Source: CAYGUI01 sp964353115 (lineage in GTDB: Bacteria > Pseudomonadota > Gammaproteobacteria > JAGOUU01). Taken from it: a stretch of 31,359 nt of DNA. The notes below the pieces were generated by a model. The model was given only the letters and a program-made list of their open reading frames with translations, had not been told where the DNA came from and did no database searches. Location: positions 1-31,359 of the forward strand of contig CAYGUI010000011.1 in the NCBI GenBank assembly GCA_964353115.1, read 5' to 3'. This document shows, one piece after another, positions 8,440 through 15,522 of this stretch. The position numbers were made by a program, and so were the translations under genes. The stretch's first letter is position 1, and every line of letters starts with the position of its first letter.

Positions 8440-9045
8440 ATGCCATATAATTTCAGCAAATCACTAGAAAATTTAAATAAGTCATTGCAAAAATTGCCGG
8501 GGGTGGGCCCACGTTCGGCACAGCGTATGAGTATGTATTTGTTAGATAAAGATCGAATAGCTGCTAAAGCGCTTATTCAAAATCTGCAACATGCGCTTGA
8601 TACAGTAAAAAATTGTAATAAATGTCGTATTTTATGTGATGGTGATTTGTGTGAAATTTGTAAAAAGCCTGGGCGAGATGGAACTCGTATTTGTATTGTT
8701 GAATCACCTTTTGATGCTTTAGCGATTGAAGAAACTGGTGGATTTCATGGTTTATACTTCGTTCTTTTAGGCCGCTTATCGCCACTTGATGGTATAGGTC
8801 CAGAGGAATTAGGCTTAAATTTATTAGCTAATCGTTTAAAAACAGAAAATATTGCAGAGCTAATTATTGCAACTAGTTATACAGTTGAAGGTGAAGCAAC
8901 AGCGCATTTTATTTCACAATTGGGCAAAAAAAATAATCTAGCAACATCACGTATTGCGCAAGGCGTGCCAATTGGTGGTGAGTTAGAATATCTTGATGGC
9001 GCAACTCTTATTCGCGCCTTAGATAAACGTGAAGTTTATATTTAA
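8440..9045 (+). CDS. recR: recombination mediator RecR
   Basis: Component of the RecFOR pathway that loads RecA on gapped single-stranded DNA. The 201-residue protein has the helix-hairpin-helix GVGPRSAQRM at 21-30, a zinc finger with C59-x2-C62-x8-C71-x2-C74, and a Toprim domain starting at RICIVESPFDALAIEETGGF (about 83-102). The C-terminal Walker-like segment RIAQGVPIGGELEYLDGATL is intact. Length matches E. coli RecR (201). It lies 15 bp after ybaB and 6 bp before the methyltransferase, so it belongs to the dnaX operon. Confidence 0.97.
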   Translation: MPYNFSKSLENLNKSLQKLPGVGPRSAQRMSMYLLDKDRIAAKALIQNLQHALDTVKNCNKCRILCDGDLCEICKKPGRDGTRICIVESPFDALAIEETGGFHGLYFVLLGRLSPLDGIGPEELGLNLLANRLKTENIAELIIATSYTVEGEATAHFISQLGKKNNLATSRIAQGVPIGGELEYLDGATLIRALDKREVYI

Positions 9046-9051
9046 TTTATC

Positions 9052-9720
9052 ATGACTAAATTTATAGCTGTTGATGAAAAATTACAAAAATATTGTGATG
9101 ATCATGTCAATGGCGAGTCACAAATATTAAAAAATTTATATCAAAATACTAAACTAACGCAGCAAGCGCCACAGATGATGTCTGGACCAATGATTGGTCA
9201 GCTTTTAAATATTTTAGTTAAATTTTCTGGCGCCAAAAAAATATTGGAAGTAGGGATGTTCACCGGTTATACCGCGCTTTCTATGGCCGAAGCGCTGCCA
9301 GTTGATGGAGAGTTGGTTTCATTAGAATTTGATGAAGAATCTATCAATTTTGCTAAAAAATATTTTTCGCAAAGCCCGCATGGTAATAAGATAAAGGTCT
9401 TGCAGGGTAAAGCTTTAGACATATTACCCCCTTTTGTAAAGGGGGTAGACTCAGGAACTGAGTCTGGGGGTTTTGATCTCGCCTTCATCGACGCACAAAA
9501 AGCCGAATATCCCGAATATTTTGAACTAGTATTACCGCTAATTCGCCAAAACGGAATTATAATTTTAGACAACAGTCTGTTAGAAGGAACGGTACTAAAT
9601 CCACAAAAAAATAAACAAAAAATAATTTTTGAACTAAATAAAAGATTATCAACTGATAAACGCATAAAGCAAGTTATATTGCCAATCCAAGACGGATTTT
9701 CTATACTAATGAAGTTATAG
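9052..9720 (+). CDS. O-methyltransferase, caffeoyl-CoA OMT-like, with a translated repeat insert
   Basis: SAM-dependent methyltransferase of the class I O-methyltransferase 3 family (222 residues). Conserved SAM motif I appears as KKILEVGMFTGYTALSMAEALP (residues about 63-84). The motif FDLAFIDAQKAEYPEYFELV with the metal-binding Asp follows at about 142, and later IILDNSLLEG binds metal and SAM. Between LDILP and FDLAFIDA, residues about 126-141 (PFVKGVDSGTESGG) come from a family B palindromic repeat in frame; relatives have only a short loop here. The acceptor substrate is unknown. The gene is 6 bp downstream of recR and is an insertion relative to the E. coli recR-htpG order. Confidence 0.88.
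   Translation: MTKFIAVDEKLQKYCDDHVNGESQILKNLYQNTKLTQQAPQMMSGPMIGQLLNILVKFSGAKKILEVGMFTGYTALSMAEALPVDGELVSLEFDEESINFAKKYFSQSPHGNKIKVLQGKALDILPPFVKGVDSGTESGGFDLAFIDAQKAEYPEYFELVLPLIRQNGIIILDNSLLEGTVLNPQKNKQKIIFELNKRLSTDKRIKQVILPIQDGFSILMKL
9427..9474 (+). repeat. family B palindromic repeat inside the methyltransferase gene
   Basis: Stem one is CCCCCTTTTGTAAAGGGGG (9427-9445). Stem two is the hairpin AGACTCAG-GAA-CTGAGTCT (about 9447-9465), followed by the closing GGGGGTTTT (9466-9474). The 48 bp are a multiple of three and carry no stop in the gene's frame. The same arrangement recurs at 10378, 12874 (reverse), 12932 and 27046 with different middle hairpins. Confidence 0.9.
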
Positions 9721-9734
9721 AAAAAAGGAGATTT

Positions 9735-10346
9735 ATGCCGATGTCTAAAAATCCAAATTATTTTGAGCCTATGAGTGATAAGAACAAAAAATATGCGGGG
9801 CTTGCTGGTACGTTATCTATTTCAATGTTTATAGGAGGTCTGTCCGGATTTTTTGTTGCAGGACCCATGGGGATTCTGGCAGGTATTTTGCTTGGAATAG
9901 GAGTTGTTTTAGGCTTTCATTATCTTTTTAGTGGCAGTTTATTAGGGTTAGGCGGTGTTGCTGGTGGTGTCGTCGGCTTTTTTCTTGGCGATTATCTTGC
10001 TGCGGGTCTTTGTTCTTTATTTGGATTAACTTCGGGCGGTTTAGTCACTTCATCAAGTATAGCTTTATCTCTTGTAACTATTTCTGGTTATGGTTTAGCT
10101 GTTGCTGCTGGGGTTTTAGCTGGTGTTGCTGTAGTTTCTGGAATTAGGCTTGTTGCTAAGTGTATTTCAAAAGCTGTGCAAAAAGCTGAAGAGCCTCGGA
10201 CTTCTGAAGGCAGTGCGGCATCTAGTGTCCAGCAGACTGGTTATGTTGTTGGAGTGCCTGTAGCTAAACCAGCAGCTCAAATGCCACCACCTTATTCAGC
10301 ACCACCATCTGAAGGAGTTCAAGCTGGATTTCCAGTTAAATACTAA
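9735..10346 (+). CDS. glycine-rich membrane protein with C-terminal PPPY motif
   Basis: Unrecognised 203-residue protein. After a polar N-terminus of about 20 residues come several Gly/Ala/Leu/Val-rich hydrophobic stretches (residues about 22-148, for example GGLSGFFVAGPMGILAGILL) with GxxxG-type spacing, like glycine-zipper membrane proteins. The C-terminal 50 residues are polar and proline-rich, ending with MPPPYSAPPSEG; PPPY matches the PPxY ligand for eukaryotic WW domains. A good ribosome site (AGGAG at 9726-9730) lies 4 bp before the ATG; an internal ATG two codons later is less well placed. The next reading frame, after a family B repeat, encodes a similar Gly-rich hydrophobic segment and looks like a diverged tandem paralogue. 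Role unknown; membrane location is inferred. Confidence 0.75.
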   Translation: MPMSKNPNYFEPMSDKNKKYAGLAGTLSISMFIGGLSGFFVAGPMGILAGILLGIGVVLGFHYLFSGSLLGLGGVAGGVVGFFLGDYLAAGLCSLFGLTSGGLVTSSSIALSLVTISGYGLAVAAGVLAGVAVVSGIRLVAKCISKAVQKAEEPRTSEGSAASSVQQTGYVVGVPVAKPAAQMPPPYSAPPSEGVQAGFPVKY

Positions 10347-10377
10347 TCAATACGATAATTAATTATTTTAAAATAAT

Positions 10378-10424
10378 CCCCCTTTTTTAAAGGGGGCAGA
10401 CCGGCGTAGCCGGGCGGGGGTTTT
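10378..10424 (+). repeat. family B palindromic repeat between two related membrane-protein genes
   Basis: CCCCCTTTTTTAAAGGGGG (10378-10396), then CAGA, hairpin CCGGC-GTA-GCCGG (10401-10413), then CGGGGGTTTT. It ends exactly where the open frame of the downstream His-rich protein begins without a normal start codon. Confidence 0.88.
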
Positions 10425-10877
10425 ATAAAAGCATTTATATATACTGTAATTTTCTCTTCAACTATTATTGGATTTGTAATTGGATGCTGTTTATTTGGTC
10501 CTGTAGGAGGTATTGCTGCTGCGTGTATTGGTTTAGGAGTTGGTACAGTTATTTCTTTTTTTACTAGCTGTTTTAAAGAGTTGTCTAAGCAGTCGGCCTC
10601 TCCTCAGAAATTCAGGCAGTCAAACTCACCACAGGTGATGTATTGGCATCAAACTGGTGTAGATCAATCTCCAGACAGTACGGATAGAAGGGATCTTGAT
10701 CCTGATTATACGTCACCGCCTAGCCATGTACCGTCGTCATCAACTGGCGGTTGGCTTTCATCAGCTGTTTCTATCTGGGGTCATCATGGGGAGCATCATG
10801 TTGGTTGGGGTGGTCATGATCATCATGATACTGGTCATCATGATACTGGTTGGGGCGGTAGTCATCATGATATGTAA
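10425..10877 (+). pseudogene. His/Gly-rich membrane protein, start codon apparently lost to a repeat
   Basis: The frame is open from a TAG at 10407-10409 to the stop at 10877. It reads a hydrophobic Gly-rich segment (IGFVIGCCLFGPVGGIAAAC, from about 10467), a Ser/Pro-rich linker, and a C-terminal His-rich tail with HHDTG repeats (two 15-bp direct repeats near 10822-10851). The hydrophobic part resembles the preceding 203-residue protein (FFVAGPMGILAGILLGIGVV). No ATG, GTG or TTG occurs in frame before the TTG at 10581, which would discard the membrane segment. Immediately after the family B repeat comes ATA-AAA-GCA, with a GGGGG Shine-Dalgarno-like run 5 bp before it. Either the start was destroyed by the insertion, a rare ATA/ATT start is used, or a 98-residue soluble His-rich form starts at 10581. 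The His tail may bind metal. Confidence 0.55.
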
Positions 10878-10885
10878 TAAAAAAC

Positions 10886-10913
10886 CTTGAAAAACTGAAA
10901 TACTTCCCCATAT
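10886..10913 (+). promoter_or_regulatory. sigma-32 (RpoH) heat-shock promoter of htpG
   Basis: CTTGAAA at 10886-10892, a 13-bp spacer, then CCCCATAT at 10906-10913 match the sigma-32 consensus CTTGAAA-N13-17-CCCCATnT at every defined base. It lies 29 bp before the htpG start. Transcription would begin near 10920. Confidence 0.88.
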
Positions 10914-10937
10914 TGTTTTCATTATCAATACGGGGAA
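10904..10937. promoter_or_regulatory. inverted repeat covering the htpG -10 box and ribosome site
   Basis: TTCCCCATATTG (10904-10915) and CAATACGGGGAA (10926-10937) are inverted copies with one mismatch, separated by 10 bp. The left arm contains the sigma-32 -10 element and the right arm the GGGG ribosome site, 7 bp from the ATG. It could be an operator, or, in read-through transcripts, a hairpin hiding the ribosome site. Confidence 0.6.
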
Positions 10938-10942
10938 ATTTT

Positions 10943-12814
10943 ATGCCTAAAGCAGAAACTTTATCTTTTGGGGCAGAAGTAAAAGATCTTCTGAACCTTA
11001 TGATTCATTCTTTATACAGTAATAAAGAAATCTTTTTACGTGAGTTAATATCAAATAGCTCCGATGCACTAGAAAAACTAAATTTTAAAGCGATTTCTGA
11101 TCCTGAAGATTATAAATTAGAAGATGAGCTTAAAATTCATGTAACTTTCGATAAAGAAAATAAAACAATTACTATTGCCGACAATGGTATTGGGATGAGT
11201 CGTGACGAAGTTATTAGTAACTTGGGAACTATCGCAAAATCTGGTACTAAAGAATTTTTAGAAAAATTATCTGGTGATAAATCACAAGATTCACGTTTAA
11301 TTGGTCAATTTGGAGTTGGTTTTTATTCATCATTTATAGTTGCTGAGCGCGTTATAGTTGAAACACGTCGTGCTAATTTGTCGGCTGAGCAAGGAGTTTG
11401 TTGGGAATCTTCAGCTGATGGCGAATATACTCTTTCTGAAATTAACAAAGAAAATGCTGGTACTACAGTTACTTTGTATTTAAAAGAAACTGAATCTGAA
11501 TTTTTAGAAGGTTGGAGTTTGCGTAATATTATTACTAAATATTCAAATCATATTGCTTTTCCAATTTTAATGCTACAAGAAGCTGAAGAAAATAAAGAAG
11601 CAGAGTTTGAACAAATAAATACCGCAACTGCTCTTTGGATGCGTGCTAAAAAAGATATTACGGAAGAAGAATATAATCAGTTTTATCAAGAAGTTTCAAA
11701 TGATTATCAAGCTCCGCTTGCTCATATGCATAATAGAGTTGAAGGATCTCTTGAATACACAAGTTTATTATATATTCCACAAAAAGCGCCATTTGATATG
11801 TGGAATCAACAAAGTAAATACGGCTTAAAGCTTTATGTACAGCGTGTATTTATCATGGATGATGTTGAACAATTTTTGCCAAGTTATTTGCGTTTTGTAC
11901 GCGGTATAATCGATTCTAATGATTTACCACTTAATGTTTCACGCGAAATACTACAAAGCAATAAAACTGTTGATAACATCAAATCTGCGCTAACAAAAAA
12001 AGCACTAAATCATTTAGCATCAATGGCTCGCGATGATAAAGAAAAATACGCTAAATTTTGGCAAGAATTTGGACAAGTATTAAAAGAAGGTCCAGCTGAA
12101 GATTTTGAAAATCGTGAAAAAATAGCTGAAATTTTATTATTCTCAACCACTCATACTGATGCGGAAATTCCAACAGTTACTTTAGATGAGTATATTTCTC
12201 GAATGAAAGATGGGCAGGATAAAATTTATTATGTTGCAGCTGAAACTTTTGCTGCAGCGAAAAACAGCCCATATTTAGAAGCTTTACGCTCAAAAGGCTT
12301 GGAAGTGTTGTTGTTAAGTGATCGTGTTGATGAATGGTTGATGTCTAACATGATGGAATTTAAAAATAAAAAGTTCCAATCAGTATCTAAAGGAAATTTA
12401 GATTTATCTGCTTTTGAGAATAAAGAAGATAAAGAGAAGCATCAAGAAGTTGCGAAAACTTTTGAAGATGTTGTTAAAAAAGCTAAAGATATTTTAGGTG
12501 ATAAAGTTAAAGAAGTTAGAACAACTAATCGTTTAAGCAAAACACCGGCGTGTATTGTTGTTGATGAAAATGAAATGGGTTTGCAAATGCAGCGTATTAT
12601 GCAAGCAGCAGGGCAGTTTTATCCTGGTAGTAAGCCAATTTTTGAATTAAATCCCGAGCATCCGCTAGTTTCTCGCTTAAAAGATGAATCAAATGAAAAT
12701 AAATTCAAAGATTGGATTTGTATTCTTTATGATCAAGCTTTATTAGCAGAAAGTGGTCAGCTTCCTGATCCGGCATCTTTTTTAAATAAAATGAATGAGA
12801 TGTTGTTAGGGTAA
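10943..12814 (+). CDS. htpG: Hsp90-family chaperone HtpG
   Basis: Cytosolic ATP-dependent chaperone. From the ATG at 10943 (MPKAETLSFGAEV) it has 623 residues, like E. coli HtpG (624). The GHKL ATP-binding domain shows the N-terminal helix HSLYSNKEIFLRELISNSSD, the DNGIGM motif, GTIAKSGTKEF, and GQFGVGFYSSF. The middle-domain arginine region LPLNVSREILQ is present, as is a normal C-terminal dimerisation region. GGGG 7 bp upstream serves as ribosome site; the frame extends ten codons further upstream but those are not conserved. A sigma-32 promoter immediately precedes it, so heat induction is likely. It follows recR in E. coli; here three extra genes intervene. Confidence 0.97.
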   Translation: MPKAETLSFGAEVKDLLNLMIHSLYSNKEIFLRELISNSSDALEKLNFKAISDPEDYKLEDELKIHVTFDKENKTITIADNGIGMSRDEVISNLGTIAKSGTKEFLEKLSGDKSQDSRLIGQFGVGFYSSFIVAERVIVETRRANLSAEQGVCWESSADGEYTLSEINKENAGTTVTLYLKETESEFLEGWSLRNIITKYSNHIAFPILMLQEAEENKEAEFEQINTATALWMRAKKDITEEEYNQFYQEVSNDYQAPLAHMHNRVEGSLEYTSLLYIPQKAPFDMWNQQSKYGLKLYVQRVFIMDDVEQFLPSYLRFVRGIIDSNDLPLNVSREILQSNKTVDNIKSALTKKALNHLASMARDDKEKYAKFWQEFGQVLKEGPAEDFENREKIAEILLFSTTHTDAEIPTVTLDEYISRMKDGQDKIYYVAAETFAAAKNSPYLEALRSKGLEVLLLSDRVDEWLMSNMMEFKNKKFQSVSKGNLDLSAFENKEDKEKHQEVAKTFEDVVKKAKDILGDKVKEVRTTNRLSKTPACIVVDENEMGLQMQRIMQAAGQFYPGSKPIFELNPEHPLVSRLKDESNENKFKDWICILYDQALLAESGQLPDPASFLNKMNEMLLG

Positions 12815-12980
12815 AACTCCAGGCGCTGACGCGTTGTGTAGTAAAACCCCCCGGCGCTGACGCGTTGTGTAGTAAAACCCCCCGGCGCTGACGCGCCGAC
12901 CCCCTTTAAAAAAGGGGGTTATATATATTATCCCCTTTCGTAAAGGGGAGATGTCGGCGTCAGCCGACAGAGGGGTTTTT
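12811..12980. repeat. cluster of family B repeats: tandem partial copies plus two full elements
   Basis: Units starting at 12811, 12841 and 12872 (30-31 bp, GTAAAAC...GGCGCTGACGCG) are successive copies of one end of a family B element. The third runs into a full reverse-orientation element ending AAAAAAGGGGG at 12918. A second, plus-orientation element occupies 12932-12980 with shorter arms (CCCCTTTCGTAAAGGGG) and the hairpin TGTCGGC-GTCA-GCCGACA. Its closing run is also four G, so the arms changed together. The array begins on the htpG stop codon and fills the 220 bp before the next gene; no gene is seen in it. Confidence 0.85.
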
Positions 12981-13034
12981 CATCATAAGCTGGAGGGGGT
13001 TTTTTTTACTCTAAATTTTCTCTACAATATTCCA

Positions 13035-13502
13035 ATGAAAAAACTTATTCCCATCTTTTTATCTTTTCTAATTTTATCTTTATCTTCGTGCAGCAAAAAA
13101 GTATCAGACAATAAAGGTCCAAAAATATACGATAATTATGGCCAAGAATTTTTATTTAAAAAACAAAAAGGTAAATACATAATTGTAAATTATTGGGCAA
13201 GTTGGTGTCCGCCGTGTATGAAAGAGATTCCAGAATTAGCGGAATTTCAGAGTGATCATAAAGATGAAGTGGCAGTGTTGGGAGTTAACCTTGAGCCATA
13301 CTCATCAAAGGCTTTAAATAAATTAATTTTTAAATTGGGAATTAATTACCCAGTAACGCGCTCTGATCCTTCACTTAAATTAAATATTGATTCTCCTAGC
13401 ATGTATCCAACAACTGTTATTATTGATAAACAAGGAAATATTGCCAAAATTTATCAAGGCCCAGTTACTGAGATGATGTTGGAAGAATTTATTTCAGGGT
13501 AA
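13035..13502 (+). CDS. TlpA/ResA-like thioredoxin-fold lipoprotein
   Basis: Envelope thiol-disulphide oxidoreductase of the TlpA/ResA/DsbE type. From the ATG at 13035 it has 155 residues: signal peptide ending in a lipobox (LSLSSC, Cys19), then a thioredoxin fold with the catalytic WASWCPPCMKEIPEL and the cis-proline loop MYPTTVIIDKQGNI. WCPPC is typical for reductive thiol donors in cytochrome c maturation or periplasmic cysteine reduction; the partner is not visible here. A longer frame from 12951 runs through repeat sequence and would bury the signal peptide, so it is rejected. The 3' end overlaps the convergent RNA ligase family gene by 14 bp. Confidence 0.9.
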   Translation: MKKLIPIFLSFLILSLSSCSKKVSDNKGPKIYDNYGQEFLFKKQKGKYIIVNYWASWCPPCMKEIPELAEFQSDHKDEVAVLGVNLEPYSSKALNKLIFKLGINYPVTRSDPSLKLNIDSPSMYPTTVIIDKQGNIAKIYQGPVTEMMLEEFISG

Positions 13503-14016
13503 ATTTTTGTAAAATTTTATATTTATGATGACCATCTTCTCCAGTAGTTGATTCAACTAATGCATAGTCAATAACTTCCCAGTGAAGATTAATTTTTATA
13601 TCAGGTATTTTGTAATCTTCTAATCTTTTTGCAATAGTGATATGTGGAATAAAAGGATATTTTTTTACAAAATCATGCTCTAAGTTTTTACTTTCATTGA
13701 TTGTAAAATAAACTAAATTAGTCAGTTGTTCTGGAATGCTATCAGTGTAAAACCATAACATCTCCCGATCATGTAAGTATCTAATTTTATTTATATTTAG
13801 ATGAAATTTTGGAAAAGAAGTTGTTGTATGAATATCAATTAATTCTGGCCAAGTATTTTCTGGAACTTCACCAATAAACAATATTGTAATATGCGCTTTT
13901 TCAGATTTTAGCGCATGACAATTCTCTGGAAGTTTTAGTTGGGTTATAATATCGTTAATATTCTGTAGAATGACAGGTGGTGGAAAAATGGCAAAGAATA
14001 AGCGTTTATTGTTCAT
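13489..14016 (-). CDS. thpR: RNA 2',3'-cyclic phosphodiesterase / 2'-5' RNA ligase family
   Basis: Member of the 2H phosphoesterase superfamily (ThpR/LigT), acting on 2',3'-cyclic phosphate or 2'-5' linked RNA ends in the cytoplasm. The 175 residues from MNNKRLFFAIFPPP carry both HxT signatures, AHITILFIGEV and PHITIAKRL, at the expected spacing. The ATG at 14014-14016 is preferred because the family begins with the R-x-F-x-A-x-P strand; ten extra codons upstream overlap the tmk leader. It diverges from tmk with 21 bp between starts and overlaps the tlpA-like gene tail-to-tail. Confidence 0.88.
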   Translation of the reverse strand: MNNKRLFFAIFPPPVILQNINDIITQLKLPENCHALKSEKAHITILFIGEVPENTWPELIDIHTTTSFPKFHLNINKIRYLHDREMLWFYTDSIPEQLTNLVYFTINESKNLEHDFVKKYPFIPHITIAKRLEDYKIPDIKINLHWEVIDYALVESTTGEDGHHKYKILQKFTLK

Positions 14017-14037
14017 AATTTGAGTGTAGCAATCAGT

Positions 14038-14676
14038 ATGAAGCAAAGCAAATTTATAGTAATTGAAGGATTAGAAGGGGCTGGGAAAAGTACGGTTATT
14101 GATTTTATTAAAAATATTTTTAATGAATCGAAAACAGATTTTGTTGCAGTGCATGAGCCAGGTAGCGGAGATTTTGGTGCCAAAATTAGAAGTATTTTAA
14201 AGGATCCTAATAGCAAGTTATTACCTGACACCGAACTGTTATTATTAACAGCTAATAGATTAGAAATTATTGAAAAAATTATTAAGCCAGCATTAGATAA
14301 TGATCAATGGGTAATTGGGGACAGACACTTTTTATCAACTTTGGCGTATCAAGGTGGCGGACGTGGACTTGATAAAGATTATATTCACAAAATCCATAAT
14401 TTAGTAATTAAAAACTTTAAGCCAGATTTATATTTATATTTAGATCTTGAACCGAAGTTAGGGCTTGAGCGTGCAAAAGCGCGTGGTGAGCTTGATAGAT
14501 TTGAGCAAGAGCAAATTGATTTTTTTGAGCGTATTCGAAAAGTATATTTAGAAGAAGTTGAGAATAATAAAAATATTGAGTTAATCGATGCTTCTTGTGA
14601 TTTAACAGAAGTTCAAGAGCAGGTTCAGAAAGTTTTATTTAAACATTACCCACAATTATGCACCACGCTTGGATAG
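14038..14676 (+). CDS. tmk: thymidylate kinase
   Basis: dTMP kinase, supplying dTDP for DNA synthesis. The 212 residues from MKQSKFIVIEG contain the P-loop GLEGAGKS, the GDRHFLSTLAYQGGGRG segment with the DR(H/Y) motif, and the lid AKARGELDRFEQEQIDFFERI. HEPGSGDFGAKIRS occupies the usual TREPGGT region with Gly-Ser replacing Gly-Gly. The ATG at 14038 is preferred over a TTG at 14020. Its last 19 bp overlap the start of holB, and a family A repeat begins at its stop codon. The tmk-holB order is conserved in gammaproteobacteria. Confidence 0.95.
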   Translation: MKQSKFIVIEGLEGAGKSTVIDFIKNIFNESKTDFVAVHEPGSGDFGAKIRSILKDPNSKLLPDTELLLLTANRLEIIEKIIKPALDNDQWVIGDRHFLSTLAYQGGGRGLDKDYIHKIHNLVIKNFKPDLYLYLDLEPKLGLERAKARGELDRFEQEQIDFFERIRKVYLEEVENNKNIELIDASCDLTEVQEQVQKVLFKHYPQLCTTLG

Positions 14677-15513
14677 TGGATTCCCGCCTGCGCNNNNNNN
14701 NNNNNNNNNNNNNNNNNNNNNNNNNNNNNNNNNNNNNNNNNNNNNNNNNNNNNNNNNNNNNNNNNNNNNNNNNNNNNNNNNNNNNNNNNNNNNGGGAATG
14801 ACGAAGTGCGCGGGAATGACGAAGTGCGCGGGAATGACGAAGTGCGCGGGAATGACGAAGTGCGCGAGAATGACGAAGTGCGCGAGAATTCAGAAAATCA
14901 TTGCTCGTCATTCCCGCGCAGGCGGGAATCCAGCATAGATCTTGCGCAAAAAATTCTAAAAAACCTCGATAATAATCCGGATTTTTACGAGATAACTCCT
15001 GAAAAAAATACGATTGGTATTGATGAAATTAGAAAGATAGAAGAATTCATTTTTACCTCGCAGCACGGAAAGCATGGCAAGGTTGTTTTAATACATTATG
15101 CCGAAAAAATGACTTTAGCAGCTAGTAATGCTTTATTAAAAAGTCTTGAAGAGCCGCCAGTGGGAGTGTATTTTATTTTAGCAACTAATAATCATTTAAA
15201 ATTATTGCCAACTATATTAAGTCGTTGTCAAAAATTATTAGCTTCTAATAATCTTGCAGGTAGTGATAAAAATTTAGAGAGCTTTTTCAATAAAGATTAT
15301 TGCTTAGAAAATTTTGCAGCATTAAGTGATTATAATAAAAAGTCAGAAGAGTGGCAAAATATTATAATTTCTTTATTTGAAATTACTAAGCGTAATAATT
15401 TAAGTAATTCGCTCAAATATTTATCAGAAGAGTTAAAAAATTTGAGTACGGGAAATATTAATCCACAGGTTTTTCTTGAGTCTTTTTTTATTCAAGTCCA
15501 TAACTTGTGCTAG
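14658..15513 (+). CDS. holB: DNA polymerase III delta' subunit, interrupted by a repeat and an assembly gap
   Basis: Clamp-loader subunit delta'. ATG at 14658 reads MHHAWI, matching the HHALLI/HHAWL start of the delta' Walker A strand. The frame then enters a family A repeat (VDSRLR), the 100-N gap, five 18-bp units translated as (G/E)NDEVR, a second repeat arm, and returns at IDLAQKILKNLDNNPDFYEI (from about 14934). Downstream residues are typical: TPEKNTIGIDEIRKI, the SNALLKSLEEPP box, and LPTILSRCQKLL. Frames on both sides of the gap agree if the missing sequence is a multiple of three, as whole 18-bp units would be. The P-loop is not visible and the Cys zinc module of E. coli HolB is absent. 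It may be a working repeat-bearing delta' (which need not bind ATP), or a damaged gene. Confidence 0.75.
14677..14933. repeat. family A repeat with 18-bp tandem array inside holB
   Basis: The left arm GGATTCCCGCCTGCGC (14678-14693) runs into the N gap. After it come 18-bp units GGGAATGACGAAGTGCGC at 14794, 14812, 14830 and 14848, a variant at 14866 (GAG for GGG), and a partial at 14884. The opposite arm CGTCATTCCCGCGCAGGCGGGAATCCAG is at 14906-14933. The sequence just before the gap joined to the unit just after it recreates the standard family A arm, so the gap is probably more copies of the unit. Confidence 0.88.
14694..14793. other. assembly gap (100 N)
   Basis: Exactly 100 undetermined bases, the conventional placeholder for a gap of unknown length. 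It lies inside the 18-bp tandem array in holB. Confidence 0.98.
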
Positions 15514-15522
15514 TATTATTTT

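Noticed and set aside
12951..13034. Upstream extension of the TlpA-like gene
   Set aside because: The added residues come from a family B repeat and would place a polar stretch before the signal peptide.
14794..14886. Possible CRISPR array from regularly spaced short repeats
   Set aside because: The 18-bp units are directly adjacent with no unique spacers, and there are no cas genes. The 17- and 19-bp arrays have the same structure.
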